Shown here: piece by piece, positions 17,922 through 26,685 of the stretch | Position numbering within the stretch: position 1 is the first letter of the stretch | Layout: each line of letters starts with the position of its first letter | NCBI RefSeq assembly: GCF_000939975.1 | Contig: NZ_LK391969.1 | Location: 1,743,953-1,807,952 of the forward strand | DNA from: Pseudomonas saudimassiliensis | GTDB taxonomy: Bacteria > Pseudomonadota > Gammaproteobacteria > Pseudomonadales > Pseudomonadaceae | DNA length: 64,000 nucleotides | Direction: 5' to 3' | Program-made: the position numbers and the translations under genes | The notes under the pieces: generated by a model | Databases searched by the model: none | What the model was told of the DNA's origin: nothing | Seen by the model: only the letters and a program-made list of their open reading frames with translations

Positions 17922-17982
17922 CGAAAGCCTGAGCGAAGAACAGATCGACCAGTTGGTCGCCTTCCTTGCGACGCTCAAATAA
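17761..17982 (+). pseudogene. norC: Out-of-frame remainder of the second cytochrome c domain of norC
   Basis: In the frame one base on from norC, the translation reads AELLVGSPDYTGQATDVESY, then MYSANGTSFMPDTF and SLSEEQIDQLVAFLATLK before a TAA at 17980-17982. This is an ordinary C-terminal half of a c-type cytochrome, including a Met-Pro haem ligand. Joined to CVACHSL at the end of the upstream frame, it lacks the loop normally found between CxxCH and this helix (often with a Gly-Pro motif), so the lesion looks like a small deletion that also shifts the frame at about 17760-17780. A sequencing or assembly error is the alternative. Confidence 0.75.
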
Positions 17983-17995
17983 TAGCTGCGACTGC

Positions 17996-18012
17996 CGCGC
18001 CCATCGGGCGCG
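17996..18012 (+). other. GC-rich hairpin between norC and norB
   Basis: A 7-base inverted repeat CGCGCCC/GGGCGCG with a 3-base loop sits in the 57-base gap after norC and 27 bases before the norB start. No T run follows. It could protect the norC message or tune norC:norB ratio; only its position suggests this. Confidence 0.35.
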
Positions 18013-18039
18013 ACACACTGAACAAGACGGAGAATAACG

Positions 18040-19410
18040 ATGCGCTACAAGTCACAGTCAGTCGCCTATTGGTACTTTGCCGTGGCCATGGTGCTCTTCG
18101 GGCTGCAACTGGTGTTCGGCCTGCTGTCGGCCACCAAGTACCTCGGTCCCGACCCGCTGTTGTACATCCTGCCCTTCGATGTGACCAAGGTCATCCATAC
18201 CAACCTGCTGATCGTCTGGGTACTCACCGGCTTCATGGGCGCCACCTACTGGTTGATCCCTGACGAATCCCGCACCGAGCTGCACAGCGTCAAGCTCGCC
18301 TATATCCAGCTGATCCTGTGGACGGTGATGGGCGTGACCGCCATCATCGGCTACCTGTTCCGCTACGGCACCGGCAACAAGCTGCTGGAGCAACCGCTGC
18401 CGCACAAGCTGGTGATCGTGGTGTGCATGCTGATCTTCATCTACAACATCGGCATGACGATCAAGAAGTCCGGGCGGTTCACCACCACCGAAGGGGTGCT
18501 GTTGCTGGGGATCGTCAGCTCGGCGGTGCTGTTCGTGCCGGCGCTGCTGCACTACGAGAACTACACGGTATCGATCTTCTACCGCTGGTGGACCATCCAT
18601 CTGTGGGTGGAAGGCGTGTGGATGATGATCATGGGTGCCTTCCTCGCCTATCTGCTGATCCGCCTGTCCGGCGCCGATCGAGAGGTCATGGAAAAATGGC
18701 TGTACGTGATCGTCGGTCTGGTGTTCCTGGCCGGTATCCTGGGTACCGCGCACCACTATTACTGGGTGGGTGTGCCCTACTACTGGCTGCCGATCGGCGG
18801 GTTCTTCAGCGCCCTGGAGCCGCTGGCGATTGTCGGCATGGCGATGTACGCCTACGGCGCCATGCGCCGCGCCGGGCTGTCGCACCCCAACGTGCTGGCG
18901 CTGCACTGGACCCTGGGCAGCACCATTTTCACCCTGTTCGGTGCCGGCCTGCTGGGCCTGGCCCACACCTGGCCGAGCATTAACAAGTGGACCCATGGCA
19001 CCCTGATCACCGCCATGCACGGCCATGCCGCCTTCTACGGCGCCTACGCCATGATCACCCTGGCGATGATCAGCTACGCCCTGCCGTCACTGACCCACGG
19101 TCGTCCGGAAAAGGGCAGCAGCATCGGTTACTGGGCGTTCTGGCTGCAGCTGGGGGGCATGTTCGGCATGACCCTGTCCTTCGCCACCGCCGGCATCGGC
19201 CAGGTGTACCTGGAGCGGATCATGGGCATGGGGTATCTGGATGCGCAGCTGAAGATCCAGATCCACTTCGTCATGCTGATCGTCTGCGGCAGCATCTTCG
19301 CTACCGGCGTCGGGCTGTTCATCTTCGACTTCTTCCGCTATCGACCCCGCTTTGAAGTAACCGAACCGGGTGTGGCGGATAACGATATCGCCGTGGGCCG
19401 GGTGGTCTGA
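18040..19410 (+). CDS. norB: Nitric oxide reductase large subunit, cNOR type
   Basis: A 456-residue membrane protein of the haem-copper oxidase superfamily with about twelve transmembrane helices. It reduces 2 NO to N2O at a haem b3/non-haem iron centre with electrons from NorC. Visible signatures include DVTKVIHTNLLIVWVLTGFMG (low-spin haem His), TIHLWVEGVWMMIMGAFLAY (His and Glu of the FeB site), GTAHHYYWVGVPYYW (the FeB His pair) and TLITAMHGHAAFYGAYAM (haem ligands). The length is that of cNOR rather than the longer quinol-fed qNOR. It follows norC by 57 bases and precedes norQ by 1-20 bases, depending on the norQ start. GGAGAA lies just upstream of the ATG. Confidence 0.97.
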   Translation: MRYKSQSVAYWYFAVAMVLFGLQLVFGLLSATKYLGPDPLLYILPFDVTKVIHTNLLIVWVLTGFMGATYWLIPDESRTELHSVKLAYIQLILWTVMGVTAIIGYLFRYGTGNKLLEQPLPHKLVIVVCMLIFIYNIGMTIKKSGRFTTTEGVLLLGIVSSAVLFVPALLHYENYTVSIFYRWWTIHLWVEGVWMMIMGAFLAYLLIRLSGADREVMEKWLYVIVGLVFLAGILGTAHHYYWVGVPYYWLPIGGFFSALEPLAIVGMAMYAYGAMRRAGLSHPNVLALHWTLGSTIFTLFGAGLLGLAHTWPSINKWTHGTLITAMHGHAAFYGAYAMITLAMISYALPSLTHGRPEKGSSIGYWAFWLQLGGMFGMTLSFATAGIGQVYLERIMGMGYLDAQLKIQIHFVMLIVCGSIFATGVGLFIFDFFRYRPRFEVTEPGVADNDIAVGRVV

Positions 19411-19411
19411 G

Positions 19412-20224
19412 GTGGGGGCACAGGAGCCCGTGGCCAGCCCACTGACGAGCGCCGCCCCCTGGTATCACCCGACCGGCAACGAGGTGGCACTGTTCGAGCA
19501 GTGCCACGCCCGGGGCCTGGCGGTGATGCTCAAGGGGCCGACCGGGTGCGGCAAGACCCGCTTCGTCGAGCACATGGCCTGGAAGCTGGGCCGCCCGCTG
19601 ATTACCATCCCCTGCCACGACGACCTGGCGGCCAGCGACCTGATCGGCCGCTTCCTGATCCAGCACAACGGTACCGTCTGGCAGGATGGTCCGCTGACCC
19701 GGGCGGTGCGCGAGGGCGCCATCTGCTACCTGGACGAGGTGGTCGAAGCGCGGCAGGACACCGTGGTAGTGCTGCACTCCCTGACCGACCACCGCCGCAT
19801 CCTGCCGATCGACAAGACCGGCGAGACCCTGCAGGCCGCCCCCGGCTTCCAGTTGGTGGTGTCGTACAACCCCGGTTATCAACGCATGCTCAAGGACCTG
19901 AAGCCCAGCACCCGACAGCGCTTCGTCGCCATGGACCTGGACTTTCCGCCCCCCGAGCAGGAAGCCCATATCGTGCAGCATGAAAGCGGCGTCGACGCCA
20001 ATACGGCCAGGGGCCTGGTCGCCCTGGCCGGGCGCATCCGCCAACTGCGTGATCGCGGCCTGGCGGAGGTACCCAGCACCCGCCTGTTGATTGCCGCCGG
20101 ATCGCTGATGATGGCCGGTATCGACCTGCGGGAAGCCTGCCAGGCGGCCATTGTCTCGCCGCTATCCGATGAACCCTCGATGGTGGCGGCGCTGCAGGAC
20201 CTGGTGGATGCCACCTTTGTCTAG
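19412..20224 (+). CDS. norQ: NorQ/CbbQ-type MoxR AAA+ ATPase for NO reductase activation
   Basis: An approximately 270-residue AAA+ ATPase of the NorQ/NirQ/CbbQ group. Walker A is GPTGCGKTRF, Walker B AICYLDEVVEA, and the sensor segment LVVSYNPGYQRMLKDLKPSTRQRF is a signature of this group. With NorD it remodels NorCB, probably for insertion of the non-haem iron. The start is uncertain: GTG at 19412 directly after the norB stop has no clear ribosome site, whereas GTG at 19430 follows AGGAG at a short 3-base spacing and leaves only a few residues before PWYHPTGNEVALFEQ, the usual beginning. norD begins 2 bases after the stop. Confidence 0.93.
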   Translation: MGAQEPVASPLTSAAPWYHPTGNEVALFEQCHARGLAVMLKGPTGCGKTRFVEHMAWKLGRPLITIPCHDDLAASDLIGRFLIQHNGTVWQDGPLTRAVREGAICYLDEVVEARQDTVVVLHSLTDHRRILPIDKTGETLQAAPGFQLVVSYNPGYQRMLKDLKPSTRQRFVAMDLDFPPPEQEAHIVQHESGVDANTARGLVALAGRIRQLRDRGLAEVPSTRLLIAAGSLMMAGIDLREACQAAIVSPLSDEPSMVAALQDLVDATFV

Positions 20225-20226
20225 CC

Positions 20227-22266
20227 ATGGCTGAAGCAGAAGAGCTGGTCAGCGACGCGGCGCGCCACGCCACCATCTATGCCCAGCGGTTATGGCGGCG
20301 CTACCGGCCGCCACCGCCGGCGCCACCCACCGCCCTGCTGATTGATATCGCGCCGCGACTCGACCTGTTGATTACCGCCCTGAGCGGTCGCAGCCAGCCG
20401 ATCCGTATCGCCCAGTTGCCGCCCCGGCCGACCCTGCTGGCGCGTCTCTATCGCCGGCACCAGGCGCCCTGGGTCAAGCAACCACTGCCGGGCACCGATG
20501 GTCAGCGCCTGTGGCTGCCCGCCGATTCCGGCCTGGAGGATATCGCCCAGGGCAATGAATGCTATCGGGTCATGGCGTTGCAACAGGCGATGCGCGCCAT
20601 GCGCGGCAGCGCCGCTCGGCGTGACCCGGGCTGGCCGCCCCTGCAGGCCGATGCCTATCTGCTGCTGGAAGCCTGGGCCGCTGACCTGGACCTGCTCCAG
20701 CACTTCCCCGGCATGGCGCCGGCCATCACCCGGCTGCGCCAGCGCGCGCTACAGGCGCGGCCACCGCTGCAGGACTTCTCGCGGCCGCGCCAGCCGCTGG
20801 AAAGACTGCTGCGCCAATTGCTGCAGACACCCGCCGGCGAGTCCTGTGCTGCCATTGCCGTTAGCCCATCACCCGAGGCATCGGCGCAGTCGGCTAGCGA
20901 GCTGCTGGCCAGCATCGGCTTGGCGCCGGAGGACAGAACCGGCGGCCTGGCCCCCCTGCTCAAGGATTGGTGGACCGGTGAACTGCGCCAGCCCGCCCCC
21001 GGCGAGCGCAACGAAGCTACCCTCGACGGCGCACTGACCGAAGCGGAGACCGCCACCGAGCCAACCCGCAGCTCGCGCCTGCTGCGCCGGCCCGAGATCC
21101 GCGAAGCCCTGGAGGACGAGGATGACGACAGCGATGCCGGCATCTTCATGGTGCAGGCCGACGAGCCCCATCAGCACGCGGAAGACCCCTTCGGGCTCAA
21201 CCGTCCGGTGGACAAGGACGAGGACATCAGTGCGGACGAGTACGGCGATATGCTGTCGGAGCTGTCCGAGGCGCGGCTGGTGTCCACCCCCGGCCGCTCG
21301 AAGGAGGTGCTCATCTCCGACGACCCGCCCGATACCAATACCGCCATGCAACTGAAGACCGCCATGCGCGAGCAGCGGGGCCTGCGTTATCCGGAATGGG
21401 ACTACCGCATCCAGGGTTATCGCCAGCCCGGTGCCACCCTCCACGTGCTGCCCAACCTGCCGGGCTCGCAAGCGTGGGTCGACGAGACCCTGGAGGCCCA
21501 CCGCAGCCTGCTCAACCAGATCCGGCGCCGCTTCGAGATGCTCAGCGCCCAGCGGGTTACCCGGCGCAAGCAGCTGGATGGGGATGACATCGACCTGCAG
21601 GCCTACATCGACAGCTACGCCGACTACCGCGCCGGGGGCAGTTTGTCCGACGCGCTCTACCAGACCCGCCGCACCGCCGAGCGCAATCTGGCCGTCACCC
21701 TGTTGATCGATATCAGCGGCTCGACCGACAGCTGGGTCTCGACCAACCGGCGCATCATCGACGTGGAGCGCGAAGCCCTGCTACTGGTCAGCGTGGCGCT
21801 GGATGGCCTCGGTGAGCCCTGGTCGATCCAGGCGTTTTCCGGGGAGGGGCCGGACGCCGTGATCGTTCGCCAGATCAAGGATTTTGCTGAAGGCTTCAGC
21901 AACGAGGTGGCACTGCGCATCAGTTCGCTGGAGCCGGAACACTACACCCGCGCCGGCGCCGCCATCCGCCACGCCAGCCGCGACCTGCTGCAGCAGCCAG
22001 CCAGCCACCGGTTGCTGCTGGTGCTGTCCGACGGCAAGCCCAACGACCGGGATATCTATGAAGGCCAATACGGTGTGGAAGACATGCGCCAGGCGGTGAC
22101 CGAAGCCACCCTACAGGGCATTTCCGCCTTCTGCCTGACCATCGACCGCCAGGCCCCGGCCTATCTGCCGCGCATCTTCGGCGCCCATAACTACGCCCTG
22201 CTACCCCGCCCCGAGCTGCTGCCCACGGCGCTGCTGGATTGGATGAAACGACTGGTGGTGCATTGA
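20227..22266 (+). CDS. norD: NorD, von Willebrand A domain protein for NO reductase activation
   Basis: A 679-residue protein with a poorly conserved helical N-terminal part, an acidic middle section (about residues 290-365, LEDEDDDSDAG and DKDEDISADEY) and a C-terminal von Willebrand A domain. The metal-ion-dependent adhesion site is visible as LIDISGSTDSW near residue 497, with LVLSDGKPNDRDIYEG later on. NorD partners the NorQ ATPase in maturing the NorCB complex. The ATG is 2 bases after the norQ stop, so translation is probably coupled. It is the last gene of the nor cluster and converges on a GFA-family gene only 15 bases away; no terminator hairpin is evident between them. Confidence 0.95.
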   Translation: MAEAEELVSDAARHATIYAQRLWRRYRPPPPAPPTALLIDIAPRLDLLITALSGRSQPIRIAQLPPRPTLLARLYRRHQAPWVKQPLPGTDGQRLWLPADSGLEDIAQGNECYRVMALQQAMRAMRGSAARRDPGWPPLQADAYLLLEAWAADLDLLQHFPGMAPAITRLRQRALQARPPLQDFSRPRQPLERLLRQLLQTPAGESCAAIAVSPSPEASAQSASELLASIGLAPEDRTGGLAPLLKDWWTGELRQPAPGERNEATLDGALTEAETATEPTRSSRLLRRPEIREALEDEDDDSDAGIFMVQADEPHQHAEDPFGLNRPVDKDEDISADEYGDMLSELSEARLVSTPGRSKEVLISDDPPDTNTAMQLKTAMREQRGLRYPEWDYRIQGYRQPGATLHVLPNLPGSQAWVDETLEAHRSLLNQIRRRFEMLSAQRVTRRKQLDGDDIDLQAYIDSYADYRAGGSLSDALYQTRRTAERNLAVTLLIDISGSTDSWVSTNRRIIDVEREALLLVSVALDGLGEPWSIQAFSGEGPDAVIVRQIKDFAEGFSNEVALRISSLEPEHYTRAGAAIRHASRDLLQQPASHRLLLVLSDGKPNDRDIYEGQYGVEDMRQAVTEATLQGISAFCLTIDRQAPAYLPRIFGAHNYALLPRPELLPTALLDWMKRLVVH

Positions 22267-22281
22267 GCCGGCCGTAGCCAG

Positions 22282-22770
22282 CTATGCTCCGTCCAGCCCC
22301 AACCGCCCATGCCATTCGGCCAGCGATTCCTGGGGATACTCGTCAAACTGCTGATCCGCCGGCGCCAGCTGCACCTCCACCCAACTGGCCTTGGAGCCCA
22401 GCATAAGATGGGTATGTTCCGGTGGCACCGGCAGTTCGGTGTCGATGGCTGAGGCGAAGGGGTGGATCAGCTCGGGCCACTGCGGGTCATAGAGCCAGAG
22501 CGCGCTGCCGCAGGTGCGGCAGAAGTGCCGCTCGCCGCTGCTGGTCTGGATGCTGCCGTCAGGCTGCGCGATCCGCGCGCGGTAGACCGAGATGGATTCG
22601 CGCCCGCTGACCTGCAGGCTGCGGGCGTCGCCACCCAGGTTGATGGCGTAGCCGCCACCGCCCTGGGTCTTGCGGCAGATCGAACAGTAGCACCGCTGGT
22701 AGGGATAGGGCTGGGCGCTGTCCAGACTGAAGCGGACCGCGCCGCAGTGGCAGGAACCGTCAAGACGCAT
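22282..22770 (-). CDS. GFA family zinc protein (CENP-V/GFA domain)
   Basis: A 162-residue GFA-domain protein. The zinc-binding cysteine sets are complete: CHCGAVRF at the N-terminus, CYCSICRKTQGGG near residue 28 and HFCRTCGSALW near residue 83. Proteins of this family were named after a glutathione-dependent formaldehyde-activating enzyme, but most members, including this one, have no proven reaction. It is cytosolic. It stands alone, convergent with norD, and has no formaldehyde-related neighbours. Confidence 0.87.
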   Translation of the reverse strand: MRLDGSCHCGAVRFSLDSAQPYPYQRCYCSICRKTQGGGGYAINLGGDARSLQVSGRESISVYRARIAQPDGSIQTSSGERHFCRTCGSALWLYDPQWPELIHPFASAIDTELPVPPEHTHLMLGSKASWVEVQLAPADQQFDEYPQESLAEWHGRLGLDGA

Positions 22771-22808
22771 GGTATACCCCCTTCTGGTCTGCCCCCTGGA
22801 CAGGCGTA

Positions 22809-23330
22809 TCAGATCACCCCGCAGGCCGTCCGCGCACCCCCACCGCCCAGCGGCTCGGGTGTATCGGCATGATTGTCACCACCGGCGTGGATCATCAAGG
22901 CGCGGCCCTTGATCTCATCGAGCTTCTTGATGCGCGGTGCCAGCACGGGATAGTTCGCGTTGCCGTCGCTATCCGCATGGAGCGCCGGCAGATCGCCCAG
23001 GTGGCCGTCTTCGTACGGGCCCAGGTGCTTGCCGGTCTGCTGCGGGTCGTAGTGCCCACCCGCGGCCTGGGCGGCGGTCGGCTTGCCGTCCTTGTCCGCC
23101 GGCTCGCAGCTGCCGTTCTCATGCACATGGAACCCATGCTGCCCGGGCTCCAGGGAACTCAGTTGCGGGGTGAACAGCAGACCGTGTTCGGTCTCGCTGA
23201 TCTGGATGGTGCCAATGGACGCCTGCTTGCCGTCCGCGTCCACCTGGTTGATGGTCACTTCCTGGGAAGCCGCGTGGGCGCTGCCCATGGTCAGTGCGGC
23301 GGCGATGATCAGCCATTTCTGCGATGTCAT
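22809..23330 (-). CDS. sodC: Periplasmic Cu,Zn superoxide dismutase
   Basis: A 173-residue precursor with a signal peptide ([20 protein letters not shown], cleavage after Ala20). The mature enzyme carries the copper ligands in [11 protein letters not shown], the bridging and zinc ligands in [15 protein letters not shown] and GHLGDLP, and the last copper histidine in [11 protein letters not shown], plus the closing [12 protein letters not shown] segment with the disulphide cysteine. It converts superoxide to oxygen and peroxide in the periplasm. No partner gene is adjacent; the upstream DUF808 gene lies on the same strand 86 bases away. Confidence 0.96.
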   Translation of the reverse strand: MTSQKWLIIAAALTMGSAHAASQEVTINQVDADGKQASIGTIQISETEHGLLFTPQLSSLEPGQHGFHVHENGSCEPADKDGKPTAAQAAGGHYDPQQTGKHLGPYEDGHLGDLPALHADSDGNANYPVLAPRIKKLDEIKGRALMIHAGGDNHADTPEPLGGGGARTACGVI

Positions 23331-23416
23331 ATCCAGCTCCTGAGATAGGTTGTCCTGTGCATGGGACCAGATAGTGCTGCGGTCGTTCCGGCCATCGGAC
23401 CCTGCCGCAGCTGCCG

Positions 23417-24343
23417 TCAGTGCCTAGCGCGCCGCGGGAACAGCTTGCTGCCCAGGGTGATCACCGCGAAGATCAGCGCGCCAGCCAGGATACCTACCCC
23501 CGCCGACATCAACGTGGGCAACAGACCACCCAGTATCGAGCCGATCCAGGGCAGATCGACGCTATGCTCGGCGGTGTTCTCAATCCAGTGGCCCAGGGCA
23601 TGGAAGCCGTGCGTCAGGATGCCGCCGCCGACCATGAACATGGCCGCGGTGCCGACCACCGACAGGGTCTTCATCAGCCAGGGCGCCAGCCACAGCAATC
23701 CGTGGCCGATCTTCTGCAGCGTTGCACTGCCGCGCTGGGCCAGCGCCAGGCCGAGGTCATCGAGCTTGACGATGCCGGCCACCAGCCCGTAGACGCCTAC
23801 GGTGACCACCAGGGCGATGGTACTGAGGACCAGCACCTGCTGGAGGAAGGGTGCCGCGGCGACCGTGCCGAGGGTGATGGCAATGATCTCCGCCGAGAGG
23901 ATAAAGTCGGTGCGTACTGCGCCGCTGATCTTGGACTTCTCGAAGGCCACCATGTCGCGGCTCGGATCAGCCAGCGCGGCGAGCTTCTGGGCATGCTGTT
24001 CGGAGTCATCGTGGAAGAACCGGTGCGCCAGCTTCTCGAAGCCTTCGTAGCAGAGAAAAGCGCCGCCGAGCATCAGCAACGGCGTGATCAACCAGGGGAT
24101 GAGGGCACTGATCAGCAGCGCACCCGGCACCAGGATGAACTTGTTGCGAAAGGAACCGCGCATCACGGCCCAGACCACGGGCAACTCCCGATCCGCCTTG
24201 ACCCCGGTGACCTGCTGCGCGTTCAGCGCCAGGTCATCACCGAGCACGCCGGCGGTTTTCTTCGCCGCCACCTTGCTCATGATGGAGACGTCATCCAGCA
24301 AGGTGGCAATATCATCAAGCAGGGCAAGCAGACTGGAAGCCAA
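23417..24343 (-). CDS. DUF808 family inner-membrane protein (YedI-like)
   Basis: A 308-residue membrane protein of the DUF808/YedI family. The N-terminus [44 protein letters not shown] is the hallmark of the family, with [26 protein letters not shown] following. About six to seven hydrophobic segments are visible, including [19 protein letters not shown] near the C-terminus. Its function is unknown. It lies upstream of sodC on the same strand, but an 86-base gap makes co-transcription uncertain. Confidence 0.9.
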   Translation of the reverse strand: MASSLLALLDDIATLLDDVSIMSKVAAKKTAGVLGDDLALNAQQVTGVKADRELPVVWAVMRGSFRNKFILVPGALLISALIPWLITPLLMLGGAFLCYEGFEKLAHRFFHDDSEQHAQKLAALADPSRDMVAFEKSKISGAVRTDFILSAEIIAITLGTVAAAPFLQQVLVLSTIALVVTVGVYGLVAGIVKLDDLGLALAQRGSATLQKIGHGLLWLAPWLMKTLSVVGTAAMFMVGGGILTHGFHALGHWIENTAEHSVDLPWIGSILGGLLPTLMSAGVGILAGALIFAVITLGSKLFPRRARH

Positions 24344-24516
24344 AGGCGTTTACCTCGGTAGGTAGTGGTGAAGGGAGTATTGATGCAAATGCGCGGGTAG
24401 GCCAATACCAACCGCCCTGCCCCTGCACTTGATCAGGCTGGCCGCCACGCCCGACGCGCGGCCACGCCGCACATCATGCTAATCTGCCCGGGTTATCCTC
24501 AGCACAAGAATGTTTT

Positions 24517-25827
24517 ATGAGCTTCAGTCAAAGCCTGCTGTTACTTGCCCTGATCATTGTCGGCGGCGCCTTCCTGGCCATTGCCGAGATCTCCCTGGCC
24601 GCGGCGCGGCCACTCAAGCTGCGGCGGATGGCCGACAATGGCAATGCCCGGGCGCTGAAGGTCATCGCGGTGCAGCAGAATCCGGGCAACTACCTGACGG
24701 TGGTGCAGATTTCCATCAATGCGCTGGCGATTCTCGGTGGTATCGTCGGTGAAGAGTTTCTGACCGCCGCCTTCACCCAGCTGTTGCTGCTGGTGCTGGA
24801 GCCGCCGCTGGCGACGGCCTTGGGTTTTACCCTGTCATTCGTGGTGCTCACCTCGCTGTTCATTGTCGTCACCGATCTGATTCCCAAGCAGGTGGCCATG
24901 GCGCTGCCGGAGCCGCTGGCGGTGTTTTCCATCGGTCCGATGCGCGCCTTGAACATGCTGCTGCGGCCCCTGGTCTGGTTCTATTCGCGCCTGGTCAGCG
25001 GCCTGATCAAACTGCTGCACCTGCCTGCCCGCCGCGATGATGAGGTCACGCCCGAAGACATCCTCGCCCTGACCGAGGCCGGTGCGCGTTCAGGATTGCT
25101 GGCGCCCGGTGAACAACAGGCGATCGAGAACATCTTCGAGCTGGATACCCGCACCCTGCCCAGCGCCATGAGCAACCGGGACGAGATTGTCTACTTCCTG
25201 CTGGATGACTCCGACGCCCTGATCCGCTCGCGCATCGCCGACACGCCCCACTCCTGTTACCCGGTGTGCGACGGCGATATCGACCACATCGTCGGCTACG
25301 TCTCGATGAAGGATCTGTTCAAGCGCGTGCTGCACAATGAGCCGATTTCGCTCCAGGACCCGGGCCTGCTGCACAAGCCGCTGGTGGTACCGGACCGCCT
25401 GACCCTGGCCGAGCTGCTCAAGCAGTTTCGCTTGGTGGGGGAAGACTTTGCGCTGATCGTCAACGAATACAGCCTGGTGGTGGGACTGATCACGGTGAAC
25501 GATGTGATGAGTATCGTGATGGGCGACCTGGTGCCGCCGTGGTACGAGGAGCAGATCGTGCGCCGGGACGACAATTCCTGGCTGATCGACGGCATTACCC
25601 CGATCCAGGATGTGCGCCGCGCATTGGAGATCGAGGATATTCCCCAGGAAGAGGGCTACGAGACCCTGGCCGGCTTCATGATGGCCATGCTGCGCCGAGT
25701 GCCGCGCCGGACTGATCGGGTGATCTGGGGGGAATATACCTTCGAGGTGGTGGACGTGGACAGTTACCGGATCGACCAGGTGCTGGCCACGCGCACCGGC
25801 CCGGTCGTGGACACCGGGCCGGAGTAG
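24517..25827 (+). CDS. CorC/HlyC (CNNM) family membrane protein
   Basis: A 436-residue protein with the standard layout: an N-terminal DUF21/CNNM membrane domain of three to four helices (residues about 1-190, with AIAEISLAAARPLKLRRMADNG and VVTDLIPKQVAM), a CBS pair (about 210-335) and a C-terminal CorC_HlyC domain (about 350-430; DNSWLIDGITPIQDVRRALEIE). Homologues are implicated in magnesium or cobalt export, and the haemolysin name is historical. The CBS domains are expected to bind ATP. It is a single gene; the 173-base region upstream shows no clear promoter or regulatory element to my eye. Confidence 0.88.
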   Translation: MSFSQSLLLLALIIVGGAFLAIAEISLAAARPLKLRRMADNGNARALKVIAVQQNPGNYLTVVQISINALAILGGIVGEEFLTAAFTQLLLLVLEPPLATALGFTLSFVVLTSLFIVVTDLIPKQVAMALPEPLAVFSIGPMRALNMLLRPLVWFYSRLVSGLIKLLHLPARRDDEVTPEDILALTEAGARSGLLAPGEQQAIENIFELDTRTLPSAMSNRDEIVYFLLDDSDALIRSRIADTPHSCYPVCDGDIDHIVGYVSMKDLFKRVLHNEPISLQDPGLLHKPLVVPDRLTLAELLKQFRLVGEDFALIVNEYSLVVGLITVNDVMSIVMGDLVPPWYEEQIVRRDDNSWLIDGITPIQDVRRALEIEDIPQEEGYETLAGFMMAMLRRVPRRTDRVIWGEYTFEVVDVDSYRIDQVLATRTGPVVDTGPE

Positions 25828-25836
25828 CGGCGGGCG

Positions 25837-26358
25837 TTACACCATGCGCCGCAGCACGCCGTCCTTCTTGACGAAGTGATGCACCAGCGCGATGCCGACG
25901 TGGCCGATGATCATCAGCAGCAGCAACCATGCGATCGGGGAATGCAGGCTGCCGAGGCTGGCCATCCAGGGAATCTCGTCACCCTTGGCAGCCAGCTGCA
26001 CACCGAAGGCGGTCCAACCGTAGCCATTGCCGATCATGGTCAGGATCCCGGTCACCGGCATCAATACCATGCCCGCATACAACAGGAAGTGGCCAGCCTT
26101 GACCAGCAGCGCGGTCGCCGGATCCTGCACCGGGCGGTTGTTCTTCTGTTTCGCCGCCCAGATGATCCGCAGGATCACCAATACCAGCAGCAGCGAGCCG
26201 ATGGAGATGTGCCAGGGCACCAAGGTCTGGCCGACCCAATGTTCACCCTCGGCAATGCGGTCGAAGAACTTGAGCCCCTGCCAGATGATCAGCAGGCCCA
26301 TGCCCCAGTGGAATAGCCGGCTGATACTGCCGTAGCGCTCTCTTGAATCACCCTTCAT
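25837..26358 (-). CDS. Cytochrome b561 family di-haem membrane protein
   Basis: A 173-residue four-helix membrane protein of the bacterial cytochrome b561 group. The haem-binding histidines are in ISRLFHWGMGLLI (helix 1), LVPWHISIGSLLL (helix 2), LLVKAGHFLLYAGMVLMP (helix 3) and MIIGHVGIALVHHF (helix 4). Such proteins move electrons between quinol and superoxide or other acceptors. It is the last gene of a tight minus-strand set (dioxygenase, SDR, DUF2218, cytochrome b), 24 bases after the DUF2218 gene, so it is presumably controlled with that operon. Confidence 0.9.
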   Translation of the reverse strand: MKGDSRERYGSISRLFHWGMGLLIIWQGLKFFDRIAEGEHWVGQTLVPWHISIGSLLLVLVILRIIWAAKQKNNRPVQDPATALLVKAGHFLLYAGMVLMPVTGILTMIGNGYGWTAFGVQLAAKGDEIPWMASLGSLHSPIAWLLLLMIIGHVGIALVHHFVKKDGVLRRMV

Positions 26359-26382
26359 GTTTTTTTGCTCCTTGTTCGTCGA

Positions 26383-26667
26383 TCAGACTCGACATTCCCA
26401 ATTGATGATAAGTTCGTCACCACCGGCCATGCGTTGCAGGTGGTCAGCCACAACCTGCTGAAAACGCGCCATGGTAGCCGATTCGCCCTGCAGTTCGACA
26501 GCGAGCCCCGCACCGGGGCAATGCAGCCGGCAGGTGCCCATGGGCAGGGCAATCTCGCCGTCGTGCTCGGTCAGGCTGACCTCGAACTTGTGGCCCCAAT
26601 GTTTGCATAGACGGGTCATCAGCCGCTCCGGCTTGTGTGTCTGAATGTGTGCATGACATGACTGCAT
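26383..26667 (-). CDS. DUF2218 family protein
   Basis: A 94-residue cytosolic protein matching DUF2218: RLCKHWGHKFEVSL in the first half, a central beta-rich stretch and VVADHLQRMAGGDELIINW at the end. Function unknown; members often occur beside oxidoreductase and iron-related genes. It lies 18 bases after the SDR gene and 24 before the cytochrome b561 gene, all on the minus strand, which argues for one transcript. The cysteines (Cys4, Cys21, Cys46, Cys50, Cys92) do not form a clear metal motif. Confidence 0.85.
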   Translation of the reverse strand: MQSCHAHIQTHKPERLMTRLCKHWGHKFEVSLTEHDGEIALPMGTCRLHCPGAGLAVELQGESATMARFQQVVADHLQRMAGGDELIINWECRV

Positions 26668-26685
26668 TCCGGACGCTCCCGTAGA

